Source: Sceloporus undulatus (Eukaryota; Chordata; Lepidosauria; Squamata; Phrynosomatidae). Taken from it: DNA of 64,000 nt. This document shows, piece by piece, positions 36,488 through 46,026 of the stretch. The stretch lies in contig NC_056525.1 of assembly GCF_019175285.1 (NCBI RefSeq), positions 128,739,873-128,803,872 on the forward strand, written 5' to 3'. The translations under genes and the position numbers were made by a program. Position 1 is the first letter of the stretch, and every line of letters starts with the position of its first letter. The notes under the pieces are model-generated. The model was not told the DNA's origin and did no database searches. It saw only the letters and a program-made list of their open reading frames with translations.

Positions 36488-36833
36488 GATCTTCAGTAAG
36501 ACCCTTGTTATAGCTGATAATCTGCCCAATGCCATCTTGCAGGCAGGATAATAATGAAACCAAATTTCAAGAAGTTCATAGAGAAAGATGTCATTTTTGA
36601 AGATGGCAGCAGAGAGGAAGACATGGATGTTATGATCTTTGCTACAGGATACAGCTATTCTTTCCCATTCATTGAAGAGGGAATCACCCAGACAAGTGGC
36701 AACTGTATTCCACTTTACAAATTTGTCTTCCCACCACATCTGGAAAAGCCCACCCTAGCCTTCATTGGTGCACTCCAACCTTTGGGAGCCATCATGCCAC
36801 TATCTGAACTCCAAGCTCACTGGGCCACAAGAG
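36488..36833 (+). pseudogene. FMO FATGYS exon
   Basis: It starts after the acceptor CACTTTTCAG. In phase it reads FSKTLVIADNLPNAILQ, then after loss of one base near 36543 continues GRIIMKPNFKKFIEKDVIFE, DGSREEDMDVMIFATGYSYS, FPFIEEGIT and FVFPPHLEKPTLAFIGALQP, LGAIMPLSELQAHWATR. The FATGYS signature and the PPxLEKPTLA block are intact. Family members continue V-F-K-G before the donor. Here one extra G after ATR breaks that boundary (AGAG|GTTCCT). Length is close to the family's large exon. Confidence 0.9.
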
Positions 36834-37561
36834 GTTCCTGAGCTACTGCTGTGGTTGGTTTGAAGCTTGAACTGATCTGGTCTGTTTTGGAAGAGCAAAG
36901 GGGCTAGGGATTAATTTTCATGTGTGCAGGAATGGGAGTTTTGCTTGCACACATATTTAACTGTCAGTTCACATAATGTATGTTCATATAATGAACATAA
37001 GACACCAAAATGACAGATATGTAAGCTTTTAGGCACTGTATTATTCATGACAATATTATTATCATGTACACATTCAGATGCCTGGGAATGTTATGCTCTT
37101 GGCATTAGAGAGAGAGAGAGAGAGAGAGAGATCATGGCAAATTGGAATTTAACACAATTTCATTCTTAATCTTGGAAATGTTGCTAAAGATCCATACTTT
37201 TACACAGATCAAGCCTATAACATTCCTAGAAATAGTTTCCCACATTTTTGTTTGTTTTTTAAAAAGCCCACAGTTAATCCAAATGGACAGCATCAATTTT
37301 TAGTGAGATAATTTCACAAAATGACTTTATTTCATTACATGTCTAAAATAACATATAACCATGGAGCATTTCTGAAATTTTCAAAATGTTAGATTCATTT
37401 AAGAAGAACTTGATGGCTGGCCTTCAAAAGATTCCTTCTGGCATTCACTTAGTTTTGAGTAGATAATGCTGGGGCAGATTAAACAATGACCTGGCCCCTT
37501 TCTATGTTTTGTGATCAGATATTATTTTTATCTCCAAGGAAAGCTTTAGAAATGCGGGGTA
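36834..37561. other. FMO intron sequence
   Basis: Contains an (AG)n run at 37110-37131 and otherwise anonymous sequence. Confidence 0.5.
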
Positions 37562-37563
37562 TA

Positions 37564-37961
37564 CTGTATATACTCATGTATAAGTCTAGAAATTTAGGTC
37601 ACAAAATTGACCCCAAAACCTGTCGACTTATCCACAGATCAATATAAGTAGTGTATCTTAACTCTTAGTTAAAAGAAGGAACCATCACCTGGTGAAAAGC
37701 AGGAGTATAATATGTGAAGCACCAACCCCCTCTACTCTCTCATCCCTCCAGCCTTAAGAGTAAGCACAAACAGTTATGTTTGCTGGACTTTTGTAAGTTC
37801 TTTGACATTGTTTTGCTTTGCTTCATCCTTTAGATCCTTTGCTATATGCCCCTAAAGTTTACCCTCAACCTATCAATGGGTCACAGAAAAATCTTTATTT
37901 TTGGCCCTGAAACTTGCCCTCAACTTATACATGAGGTCGACTTATAGTCGAGTATATACGG
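37564..37961. mobile_element. mariner-type MITE, GTATATACTC ends
   Basis: Ends CTGTATATACTCATGTATAAG and CGACTATAAGTCGACC-like arms are inverted (right end GTCGAGTATATACGG) and lie between TA dinucleotides at 37562-37563 and 37962-37963. Its interior holds no coding frame. Confidence 0.7.
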
Positions 37962-38589
37962 TACTTTATATAAAGAAGATCAAGGTCCCATGTTCAATCC
38001 TGGGCATTTCTACAGATAGAATCTTAGGAAACTGTACCAAGAAATGCTTCTGCAAGAAAATATGTCCATGCTTATAGCCTAGTTCTCTTCCTCAGTCCAT
38101 TCCAGCCCAAATGGGCTACACTCAGGGTCGGCTCTATCATATAGATAGCACCCTGCCTGGGGTGCAAAATTGGGGGGGGGGCATTGCAAGGAGGCCAGAG
38201 AGAGCCAGGGAGAAGTCCCAGAAGCCCCGCCCCCTTCCCTCAATAGGCGCGAGTCGTGGGGGTGCAAGGTTTAACTTTTTCAGCCAGCAGGAGGAGGAGG
38301 AAGAGGAGGAGAGAGGCTGGGAAAGGGCTTGAAGGTGCCCAAAAACAACAAGACGAAAGAGCCTCCTCCTCTCCTCTTTTGGCCCTGGAAGGCAGGAGGT
38401 GCTGGGGAGGAGCGGAGCCCAGGCAAAATGGCGCCTGTCTCCCTCCCTTCATGTAGCCAAGGGAGCCTTGAGAGCCCAGCCGAGAAGGGCAGGCAGTCAG
38501 GGCTGCTGGCGGGCCAGGTGGGTTCTCCTTTCCCAGGATGTCTCCTCCTCCTCCTCCTCCTCCTCCATCCCAGCCTTACCTCCAGGAGC

Positions 38590-38876
38590 AATTCCCAAAC
38601 TGCAGAAATAAATCCACCTTCAGACTCTCTTAAACTGCCCTGGCTCAATGCTGGGAAATCCAGGTAACTGTAGTTTTGGGAGATTTTGAGCCTTCTCTGT
38701 CAGAGGGAGCTCTGGGGCTACAAGAAGCCACAGTTCCCAGGAACTACAATTCTGGGGATGATAGTTTGTTCTCAACATTATTTTTGCAGTTGTTGTTGTT
38801 ATTATTATTTCTTTATATGAACCAGGGCAGTTAAAGAGGTCTCTAACTGGATTATTTCTGCAGGGTGTTTTGGACC
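38590..38876. mobile_element. foldback MITE family A
   Basis: Left arm CTGCAGAAATAAATCC, inner AACTGCCCTGGCTCAATGCT; right arm ACCAGGGCAGTTAAAGAGGT and GGATTATTTCTGCAG are inverted. A small poly-TTG/TTA tract is inserted near 38789. Confidence 0.75.
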
Positions 38877-38883
38877 TAAGAAG

Positions 38884-38919
38884 TGTGTGTGTGTGTGCGT
38901 GTGCGCATGTATACACACA

Positions 38920-38961
<42 letters not shown>
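38884..38961. repeat. (TG)n microsatellite
   Basis: Two TG tracts separated by GCGCATGTATACACACACTA, inside the composite hAT. Confidence 0.95.
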
Positions 38962-38963
<2 letters not shown>

Positions 38964-39009
38964 ATACACTGAGTCCTAGCAGCAAAGATTTCAGACTCCT
39001 ATAGCACAT

Positions 39010-39238
39010 AAAGCCAAGGTCCAAAACACACTGCAGAAACAATCCAGTTTGAGACTGCTTTAACTGCCCTCAGTGCTAGGGAGTTCTGGGATTTTTAGTT
39101 TATTGTGGCACCAGAAGTCTCTGACAGAGAAGGCTCAATGTTTCACAGAACTACCGTTCCCAAAATTCCCCAGCACTGAGCCAGGGCAGTTAAAGCAGTC
39201 TCAAATGGGTTACTTTCTGCTGTGCACTTTGGTCCTTG
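39010..39238. mobile_element. foldback MITE family A, most complete copy
   Basis: The outer arms GCCAAGGTCCAAAACACACT and TGTGCACTTTGGTCCTTGGC are inverted, as are the inner arms TTTAACTGCCCTCAGTGCTA and CACTGAGCCAGGGCAGTTA. The whole 230 bp folds back on itself. Confidence 0.8.
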
Positions 39239-39495
39239 GCTTCCTTCTCATATTGTGGATGTTGCTTTTGTGTGCCTCCAAGTCATTTCCAACTTATGGC
39301 ACCCTCATCCTGGGGTTTTCTTGGCAAGATTTCTTCAGAGGGGGTTCGCCCTAGCCATCCTCTGAGGCTGAGAGAGTGTAACTTGACCAAAGTCACCCAG
39401 TGGGTTTGCATGGCTCAGCCAGGATTTGAACCCTGGTCTCAGAGAGTGCTCCAATGCTCAGAATGCTCCAAGGCTTCCTTGCATGTGCTGTTGTT
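39239..39495 (+). repeat. SINE-like repeat with MIR-style core
   Basis: Contains CCTCCAAGTCATTTCC, GGGGTTTTCTTGGCAAGAT, CTGAGGCTGAGAGAGTGTAA and GTCACCCAGTGGGTTTGCAT and GGATTTGAACCCTGGTCTC. The last is B-box-like. Related partial copies flank the DIRS fossil at 57060-57193 and 58957-59110. Confidence 0.7.
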
Positions 39496-39799
39496 TTTCT
39501 CTCACTTTTTCTGTCCCCAGTGAAGTAGTAGTTGTGAATTTGGGTTTTGGAGTTGTGCTGATAGGCATGTCAAAATGTCCTACGTTTTGAGCATGACCAA
39601 GAAACAGGAATTTATATTGCCTTTTATTAATGTTTTTGGCTTCTAGTTGGTGGTGTACTCCATTTTTCTTGTATGTCCTACATTTTGTCCTACATCATGC
39701 CCTACATTTTTCCTACACTTTGAAGGGCTGTGGGGGGTGCCAAAATATTTTTCGCCTAGGGTGGCCAAATACCTAGAGCCGGCCCTGGCTACAGTATTT

Positions 39800-40102
39800 T
39801 AGCAAGTGCAAGTGCATTTCTATACTGCTTATCAATCAGATGGCTCAAGACCAGGCAATGATGATAAGTTGACTTTCTAAAGCCAATTTGTTCATCAGAT
39901 ACTGCTTATCAGTGCACTTAAGCACTCCCTAAGTGGTTTACAGTGTGTAATCTAATTGCCCCCAACAAGCTGGATAGGATGACAGGCTGAATTGACCCTG
40001 GAGCCCCTGGCTGGTATTGAATTCACAACCTTGAACTCACAACTGTGAATGAGTGGCTGCAGTACCGGCATTTAACCAGTGTGCCACCAGGGTTCCTTTA
40101 GT
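39800..40102 (-). repeat. tRNA-derived SINE
   Basis: Reverse complement of the family at 1765. The tail TTTCTATACTGCTTATCA appears at about 39817 and again at 39901 after an interruption, then GTGGTTTACAGTGTGTAATC, and the head TTTAACCAGTGTGCCACCAG ends near 40094. Confidence 0.8.
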
Positions 40103-40158
40103 GACGGCTATTTACTGACTCTGCTATGCATACTAGATAATTGGATATTATCTTTTAG

Positions 40159-40231
40159 AACTGATCAAGCTGCCCTCACATGATGTGATGAAAGCTGACA
40201 TTGCAAAGAAGGTTAAACACAATGAGAAATG
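40159..40231 (+). pseudogene. FMO 73-bp exon
   Basis: The exon lies between the acceptor ATTATCTTTTAG and the donor G|GTAGAA and is exactly 73 bp, the size I recall for this small exon in the family. It reads LIKLPSHDVMKADIAKKVKH followed by NEK, like the family's LPS...MMADI.KK segment. Its phases fit the FATGYS exon upstream and the terminal exon downstream (TG|G). It has no internal stop. It is the best preserved FMO exon here. Confidence 0.85.
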
Positions 40232-40778
40232 GTAGAAATTGTCATGGCATATTTATATATCAAGGGAAGAATATATATTCACAGGGACTTTATAGTTTCA
40301 AAATTTCTTTCTGAGTAATTGCTGGAATTGGTACATTGGTTTCTGAAATCAAGCTAATATATTAGAAGAAAGATTCTTTTCTGACTTTTGTACAGTGTTG
40401 GAAGATGTTGTTTGCCACATCTTCTGATTTCTTTGCATCTCTTTATTAACTTCTATATTATTGACGGGCATATGCAGATTGTTAAGTTAACAAGAAAAAA
40501 GCAATCTTCATGTGATAGCTTAATTGTATCAATATTCTCCTGTATTCTCTTGCCCAGGAGAACATTTTAGACCCTGTAATAACAACCTGAAACTTTTTGC
40601 TTTGTCTGAAAGGGATTACAAAAGGTTCTCTGGCATTAAAAACAGTCAAATCAAGCTAGAATTCTGAAGTTGTCCATGTGGGTCATGGGAAATGAAGGGA
40701 AACTAGGCAGGGAGTGGATCTAGGCAATGCTAAACTATCCTCAGGGCCAAATTCATGCCATTCATTTCTTGTCCCTAG
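40232..40778 (+). other. last FMO intron
   Basis: A 547-bp intron between donor GTAGAA and acceptor CTTGTCCCTAG. No repeat family is recognised. Confidence 0.6.
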
Positions 40779-41101
40779 GTACGTACCAAGTCAGCGCATG
40801 TCCCTAAAGGTGCAATATGTTCCCTCTCAGGAGTAAAACCCAACCTATTAAATCTCTGCCTGACAGATCCAAGGCTGGCTCAGGAAGTCTTTTTTGGGCC
40901 CTGCTCACCTATGCAATTCCGTCTGATTGGGCCTGGGAAGTGGGAAGGAGTCAGAATGCCATCCTAACCCAGAAAGAAAGGATTTTCAAGGCCACAAAGA
41001 CACGAACCCTGCAACCATGCACTGGCAGATGTGCCACACCCATCCTCATTAAGGTGCTTGGCTGTTTTGCTCTCTTTGCTGTCATATTAGCTCATCTATA
41101 A
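40779..41101 (+). pseudogene. FMO terminal exon
   Basis: Starts [14 protein letters not shown], like the family's YV.SQRHTIQVDY. A deletion of roughly 22 bp near 40820 removes the YMDEIA part. The frame resumes [20 protein letters not shown] and [20 protein letters not shown]. One base is lost near 40953 before [20 protein letters not shown]. The end is the hydrophobic ILIKVLGCFALFAVILAHL tail, matching the ER membrane anchor of FMOs, then TAA at 41099. Confidence 0.9.
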
Positions 41102-42403
41102 TTTGGCTTTGTTGCAGCCAGACAACAATGTCTTCTGCTTCCATCTTCTGCACTTTCCTTCTTTGAGGCTGCTTTTCCATGTCCAAAGCCATCAGTGCAT
41201 GCTGTAGATTTCAGGGCTGTTTGCTATCTTTGCCTTCTTTTCCTGTGAACCTTTGTTCAGTGACCATAGCAAACACTCATAGAAAAACTAGGACACTCAG
41301 GAATTATGAGGTGAATCTATTGGAAGCAGAAGCTAGAGTAAATCTTTCTGTGCTGCAGTAGTCTCAGCTTGTAATTCAAACCTGGCACAGATTTCAGCTG
41401 AAACTCTTACTTATTTTGACCTATGCATTGATGACTAGTTAAACTAATCTGAGGTAATGCAAATAATGAACTTCTACACATTTTTTAAAAAAAATAAGCC
41501 TGATCCATATATCTTCACACCTCTTTGTTACCATTCAGATAGTTTTGCTAATATTTAGGATTTAAAATATTTCCCCTCCCCCACTCCCACTTTTCAGGAC
41601 AGTTCCTGAATTTTGCTTTCTGTCTGGGTCTTTTTACCTACTCAACATTGTAATCAAAGTTACTCTGAATTTTTTTTCAAATGAACTTCACTCACAGAAT
41701 ATTTCTTGTGGGAAAAGATAATATAAACCTACAATCTTTTTTAAAAATAAAGTCCATGGCTGTCAAGCTTCATTTCCTGTAAACAGATATGTTTTTGTTT
41801 AGATCAGCTTTCAAAATTGCAAAACAGATAAATTGACCTTTTATGCATGAATTTGAAAATGTGGGATATAATCTATAAAATGTTGCAACATGATAAATTC
41901 ATTAAAACTTTAAGGAGCCAGAAGACTCCCCCCCCCTTGTGTATAGGTACTATTATTTAATTATTAGAAAGAAAGCATTACAATGTGCTAAAGGAATCCC
42001 AGAGAATTTTCTGTGCAATAAAAATAATCAATAAACTATCAAGCAACTTTGATCATTTCTGTACCTCCCGTTGCTTTCGGTATGCCAGACATGCTTGGCA
42101 TAAAAGGCATCAAGTGCACCTTAAGCTATATGTTTCCTTGTGTGATTTATGCATTTTTATTTATGCATTTTAAAACATTTCATTTCAATTATCTAGGATA
42201 ATTTAGGTTCCAAGGACATCATTAATAAAGATGCAAAGTTATTTGATGTGGTCATCTCTAGTGAGCACTATAAGAATAGACGTGTCTTTCCAAGTGAAAT
42301 ACAATTTATACACCAAAGCCAAAAGCCAGACCTTATAAATAGAAAAATTTCATGCCATTCCTATTGAAACAAGGGCAACAGGCATTTCATACAATATATA
42401 AGG
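41102..42403 (+). other. FMO 3' flank with candidate poly(A) signals
   Basis: AATAAA occurs at 41746-41751, 42017-42022, 42030-42035 and 42224-42229 on the + strand, and any could have ended the FMO transcript. No other feature is recognised. Confidence 0.45.
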
Positions 42404-42428
42404 AGTCCTGGTAGTGCAGTGGTTAAAG

Positions 42429-42929
42429 AGAAGTAAGCCAAGAAGGAATTGTTCGGGGAGCTTGCAGCTAGAGAATCGATTCGAAGCTCTTTCCCTTATC
42501 AAGGAGGATGAAGAAGAGCAGCATGGACAGACTTCAGGGACAGAGCAGGGGAGCCTGAGAGTCCCACCCGAGGGAACAGTCGCTGCTAAGCCTCGGAGGA
42601 GGCGTGTGGTCGTAGTGGGGGACTCCTTGCTGAGGGGTACAGAAGCAGTGATTTGTAGGCCTGACAAGATGTCTCGAGAGGTGTGTTGTCTTCCCGGTGC
42701 AAAGATCCGTGATGTGACAGAGAGACTGACAAGACTGGTCAAGCCTACTGACAAATACCCCTTCCTTTTGGTCCACGTGGGAACTAATGATACTGCAAGA
42801 CACAGCCTTCAGAACATCAAAAGGGATTACGAGGTGCTTGGTAGGAAGCTGAAAGGAATGGATGTACAAGTTGTCATCTCGTCTCTTCTGCCAGTTGAAG
42901 GGCATGGTCAGGAAGGGAGAGGAAAATAG
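42429..42929 (+). CDS. CR1 ORF1 (partial), SGNH esterase-like domain
   Basis: The remaining frame has a Q/E-rich linker (LENRFEALSLIKEDEEEQ), the esterase block I VVVVGDSLLRGTE and block III LLVHVGTNDTARH. These are the Ser and Gly/Asn positions of the SGNH/GDSL hydrolase fold known in CR1 ORF1 proteins. The N-terminus is missing by truncation. One base appears lost near 42911-42920, so the frame stops at TAG (42927). The segment with the predicted catalytic Asp-His (TDGMHLTPVGRN, 43025-43060) lies in another frame. It would not make a full esterase as it stands. Confidence 0.85.
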   Translation, partial: RSKPRRNCSGSLQLENRFEALSLIKEDEEEQHGQTSGTEQGSLRVPPEGTVAAKPRRRRVVVVGDSLLRGTEAVICRPDKMSREVCCLPGAKIRDVTERLTRLVKPTDKYPFLLVHVGTNDTARHSLQNIKRDYEVLGRKLKGMDVQVVISSLLPVEGHGQEGRGK

Positions 42930-45900
42930 CGGATGTGAACAACTGGCTTCGCAGATGGTGCCGCCGAGAAGGATTTGGATTCTTCGATCATGGGCTGCGG
43001 TTCCACGAGGAGGGACTTCTTGCAACAGACGGGATGCATCTCACGCCAGTTGGAAGAAATGTTTTTGCCAACAGTCTCAAGAACTTGATCAGGAGGGCTT
43101 TAAACTGAGTTCCGAGGGGAAGGGAGACAATATTAAGGAAGGCGAAAGGGATGGCGAAAATAGTCAAACTGACATAGAGGAAACAAGAAAAAAAGTGCAA
43201 GGACCCAACAGTGGGAGGCAAAAAAACTTGCACTGGCAGCAAGTAAAAGGGAACTATGGTCTGCGATGTCTCTACACTAATGCACAGAGCATGGGAAATA
43301 AGCAAGATGAACTCGAACTCCTAGTACAACAAAGCAAATATGATATAATAGGCATCACTGAAACCTGGTGGGATGAGTCTCATGATTGGAATGTGGAAAT
43401 AGAGGGGTATAACCTTTTAAAGAGAAATAGGCCAAACAAGAAAGGAGGAGGAATAGCACTATATGTCAGAGATATTTACACCAGTGAAGAGATCCAGGAC
43501 ATCAATCATGGAAGCCAGGTGGAGAGCATCTGGGTAAAAATTAAAGGGGAGGGAAACAACAAGGATGTTACGGTGGGAGTCTACTACAGACCCCCAAGTC
43601 AGACTGACGAATTGGATGATATCTTTCTAGAACAGATGACCACACAGTCAGAAAAGAGAGATGTAGTAGTGATGGGCGACTTCAACTATCCTGATATTTG
43701 TTGGAAGTCAAACTCAGCAAAATCCTCAAGGCCTAGCAAATTCCTCACTTGCCTGGAAGACAATTTCATGGTCCAAAAGGTGGAAGAGGCAACAAGGGGG
43801 CCAGCTATTTTGGATCTGATCCTAACCAACAGGGATGATCTAGTTAATGGGGTGCAAGTGGTGGGATCATTAGGTGGAAGTGACCATGTTCTCCTGGAGT
43901 TTGTTATACAGTGGAAAGGAGAAACCAGGCAAAGTCAAACACACATTCTAGACTTTAGGAGAGCGGATTTCAGTAAACTTAGAGAAGTATTGAGAGCGAT
44001 TCCATGGTCAGAAATACTAAAAAATAAAGGAGTTCAGGACGGATGGGAGTTTCTCAAAAGAGAGATACTGAAGGCACAATTTCAAACAGTTCCAGTGAGA
44101 AAGAAAAACGGGAGGTGTCTCAAGAAACCAGGATGGATGACTAAGGAACTTTCAACCGAGCTAAGTTTGAAACGGAACATGTATAAGAAATGGAAAAAGG
44201 GGGAAATCACAAAAAAGGAATTCAAAGAAATAGCAGGCATGTGTAGGGGTAAAGTCAGAATAGCTAAAGCACAGAATGAACTCAGGCTTGCTAGAGAGGT
44301 TAAGAAAAATAAAAAGGGCTTTTTTGGATATGTCCGCAGCAAGAGGAAGAAGAAGGAAACAGTAGGGCCACTGTGTGGAGAAGATGGCAAAATGCTAACA
44401 GAAGACAGAGAAAAGGCAGAATTACTCAACACCTTCTTTGCCTCAGTCTTCTCAGAAAAGGCAAAGGGTGCTCAACCTGAGGATAATGGAGCAGAGGACA
44501 GGTTAGGGGCATTTCAGTACAGAATAAGTAAAGAGATAGTAGAGGAACACCTTATTAATCTAAATGAATTTAAGTCTCCGGGACCAGATGAACTCCATCC
44601 AAGGGTATTAAAAGAACTGGCAAATGTAATATCGGAGCCATTGGCAATAATCTTTGAAAACTCCTGGAAAACAGGAGAGATCCCAGCAGACTGGCGGAGG
44701 GCAAACGTTGTCCCCATCTTCAAAAAGGGGAAAAAAGAGGATCCCAACAATTATCGTCCAGTTAGTCTGACATCAGTACTAGGAAAGATTCTGGAGCAGA
44801 TCATTAAACAGAGAGTCTGTGAACATCTAGAAGGCAATGCCATAATCACAAAAAGTCAACATGGGTTTCAGAGAAACAAGTCATGCCAGACAAACCTAAT
44901 CTCTTTCTTTGATAAAATTACCAGCTTGGTAGATGAAAGGAATGCTGTGGATATAGTGTATCTTGATTTCAGTAAGGCCTTTGACAAAGTCCCCCATGAC
45001 ATTCTTGCAAACAAGCTTGTAAAATGTGGGCTAGACAAAGGAACTGTTAAATGGATCTGTAATTGGTTGACCGGCCGAACCCAAAGGGTGCTCAACAATG
45101 GCTCCTTTTCATCCTGGAGAGAAGTGACCAGTGGGGTCCCACAGGGCTCTGTCCTGGGCCCAGTGCTATTCAACATCTTTATCAATGACCTGGATGACAG
45201 AATTGGAAGCATACTTATCAAATTTGCAGATGATACCAAATTAGGGGGAATAGATAATACCCCAGAGGACAGGATCAAGATTCAAAATGACCTGAATAGA
45301 CTAGAAAGCTGGGCCAAAGCTAACAAAATGAAATTCAACACGGAGAAATGTAAGGTATTGCACTTAGGGCGGAAAAATAAAATGCACAGATATAGGATGG
45401 GTGACACCTGGCTGAATGAAACTATGTGTGAAAGGGATCTAGGAGTCCACGTAGACCACAAGTTGAACATGAGTGAACAGTGTGATGCGGCAGCTAAAAA
45501 GGCCAATGCTATTTTAGGCTGCATCAATAGAAGTATAGTGTCTAGATCAAGAGAAGTAATAGTGCCACTGTATTCTGCTTTGGTCAGGCCCCACCTAGAA
45601 TATTGTGTCCAGTTCTGGGCGCCACAATTCAAAAAGGACATTGAGAAACTGGAGCGTGTCCAAAGGAGGGCGACAAAAATGGTGAAAGGTCTGGAAACCA
45701 TGCCCTATGAGGAACGACTTAGGGAGCTGGGGATGTTTAGCCTGGAGAAAATAAGGTTAAGAGGTGATATGATCGCCCTGTTTAAATATTTGAAGGGATG
45801 TCATATTGAAGAGGGAGCAAGCTTGTTTTCTGCTGCTCCAGAGAACAGGACCCGGAACAATGGATGCAAGCTGCAGGAAAAGAGATTCCACCTGAACATT

Positions 45901-46026
45901 AGGAGGAACTTCCTGACAGTTAGGGCTGTTCGACAATGGAATGCACTCCCTCGGAGGGTGATAGAGTCTCCTTCCTTGGAGGTCTTTAAACAGAGGCTGG
46001 ATGGCCATCTGTCAGGGATGCTTTGA
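42862..46026 (+). CDS. CR1 ORF2: AP endonuclease and reverse transcriptase
   Basis: 1054 open codons. The first ~130 residues overlap ORF1 remnants and are probably not the true start. The endonuclease begins at GLRCLYTNAQSMGNKQDELE (near residue 132) with TETWWDES (Glu near 167), GDFNYPDICWK and GSDH (Asp-His near 341). The RT has SPGPDELHPRVLKEL, NYRPVSLTSVLGKILEQI, YLDFSKAFDKVPHD, GVPQGSVLGPVLFNIFINDL and the active site FADD (near 788-791). A C-terminal domain follows ([15 protein letters not shown]). All expected catalytic positions are present, so the protein looks functional, although ORF1 is not. Confidence 0.95.
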   Translation: MYKLSSRLFCQLKGMVRKGEENSGCEQLASQMVPPRRIWILRSWAAVPRGGTSCNRRDASHASWKKCFCQQSQELDQEGFKLSSEGKGDNIKEGERDGENSQTDIEETRKKVQGPNSGRQKNLHWQQVKGNYGLRCLYTNAQSMGNKQDELELLVQQSKYDIIGITETWWDESHDWNVEIEGYNLLKRNRPNKKGGGIALYVRDIYTSEEIQDINHGSQVESIWVKIKGEGNNKDVTVGVYYRPPSQTDELDDIFLEQMTTQSEKRDVVVMGDFNYPDICWKSNSAKSSRPSKFLTCLEDNFMVQKVEEATRGPAILDLILTNRDDLVNGVQVVGSLGGSDHVLLEFVIQWKGETRQSQTHILDFRRADFSKLREVLRAIPWSEILKNKGVQDGWEFLKREILKAQFQTVPVRKKNGRCLKKPGWMTKELSTELSLKRNMYKKWKKGEITKKEFKEIAGMCRGKVRIAKAQNELRLAREVKKNKKGFFGYVRSKRKKKETVGPLCGEDGKMLTEDREKAELLNTFFASVFSEKAKGAQPEDNGAEDRLGAFQYRISKEIVEEHLINLNEFKSPGPDELHPRVLKELANVISEPLAIIFENSWKTGEIPADWRRANVVPIFKKGKKEDPNNYRPVSLTSVLGKILEQIIKQRVCEHLEGNAIITKSQHGFQRNKSCQTNLISFFDKITSLVDERNAVDIVYLDFSKAFDKVPHDILANKLVKCGLDKGTVKWICNWLTGRTQRVLNNGSFSSWREVTSGVPQGSVLGPVLFNIFINDLDDRIGSILIKFADDTKLGGIDNTPEDRIKIQNDLNRLESWAKANKMKFNTEKCKVLHLGRKNKMHRYRMGDTWLNETMCERDLGVHVDHKLNMSEQCDAAAKKANAILGCINRSIVSRSREVIVPLYSALVRPHLEYCVQFWAPQFKKDIEKLERVQRRATKMVKGLETMPYEERLRELGMFSLEKIRLRGDMIALFKYLKGCHIEEGASLFSAAPENRTRNNGCKLQEKRFHLNIRRNFLTVRAVRQWNALPRRVIESPSLEVFKQRLDGHLSGML

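Larger units (their letters stand above)
38123..39787. mobile_element. composite hAT element, CAGGGTCGGCTCTA family
   Basis: Ends CAGGGTCGGCTCTA and TAGAGCCGGCCCTG are inverted and flanked by 8-bp duplications GCTACACT (38115-38122) and GCTACAGT (39788-39795) with one mismatch. Nested inside are two family A MITEs, a (TG)n tract and a SINE-like repeat. Near the right end is an inverted copy of the GTAGGACA cassette found in other hAT families. It sits in an FMO intron. No transposase remains. Confidence 0.88.
19150..41101 (+). pseudogene. flavin-containing monooxygenase gene remnant
   Basis: Four exons of the FMO family lie in the correct order and orientation: first coding exon (19150-19283), FATGYS exon (36488-36833), 73-bp exon (40159-40231) and terminal exon (40779-41101). 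FMOs are ER-membrane FAD/NADPH enzymes that oxygenate soft nucleophiles in xenobiotics. Known family exons between the first and the FATGYS exon, which carry the NADPH-binding glycine motif, were not found in about 17 kb of gap-free sequence that is now mostly transposons. Single-base frame losses in two exons and a small deletion in the last support a dead gene rather than an alternative form. Which FMO paralogue it was cannot be decided by eye. The 3' exons recall FMO5- or FMO2-like members. Confidence 0.85.

Noticed and set aside
42534-45701. Long antisense frames opposite CR1 (for example 42534-43025, 44868-45278, 45282-45701 on the - strand)
   Set aside because: They are shadows of the CR1 coding strand and have no independent motif.
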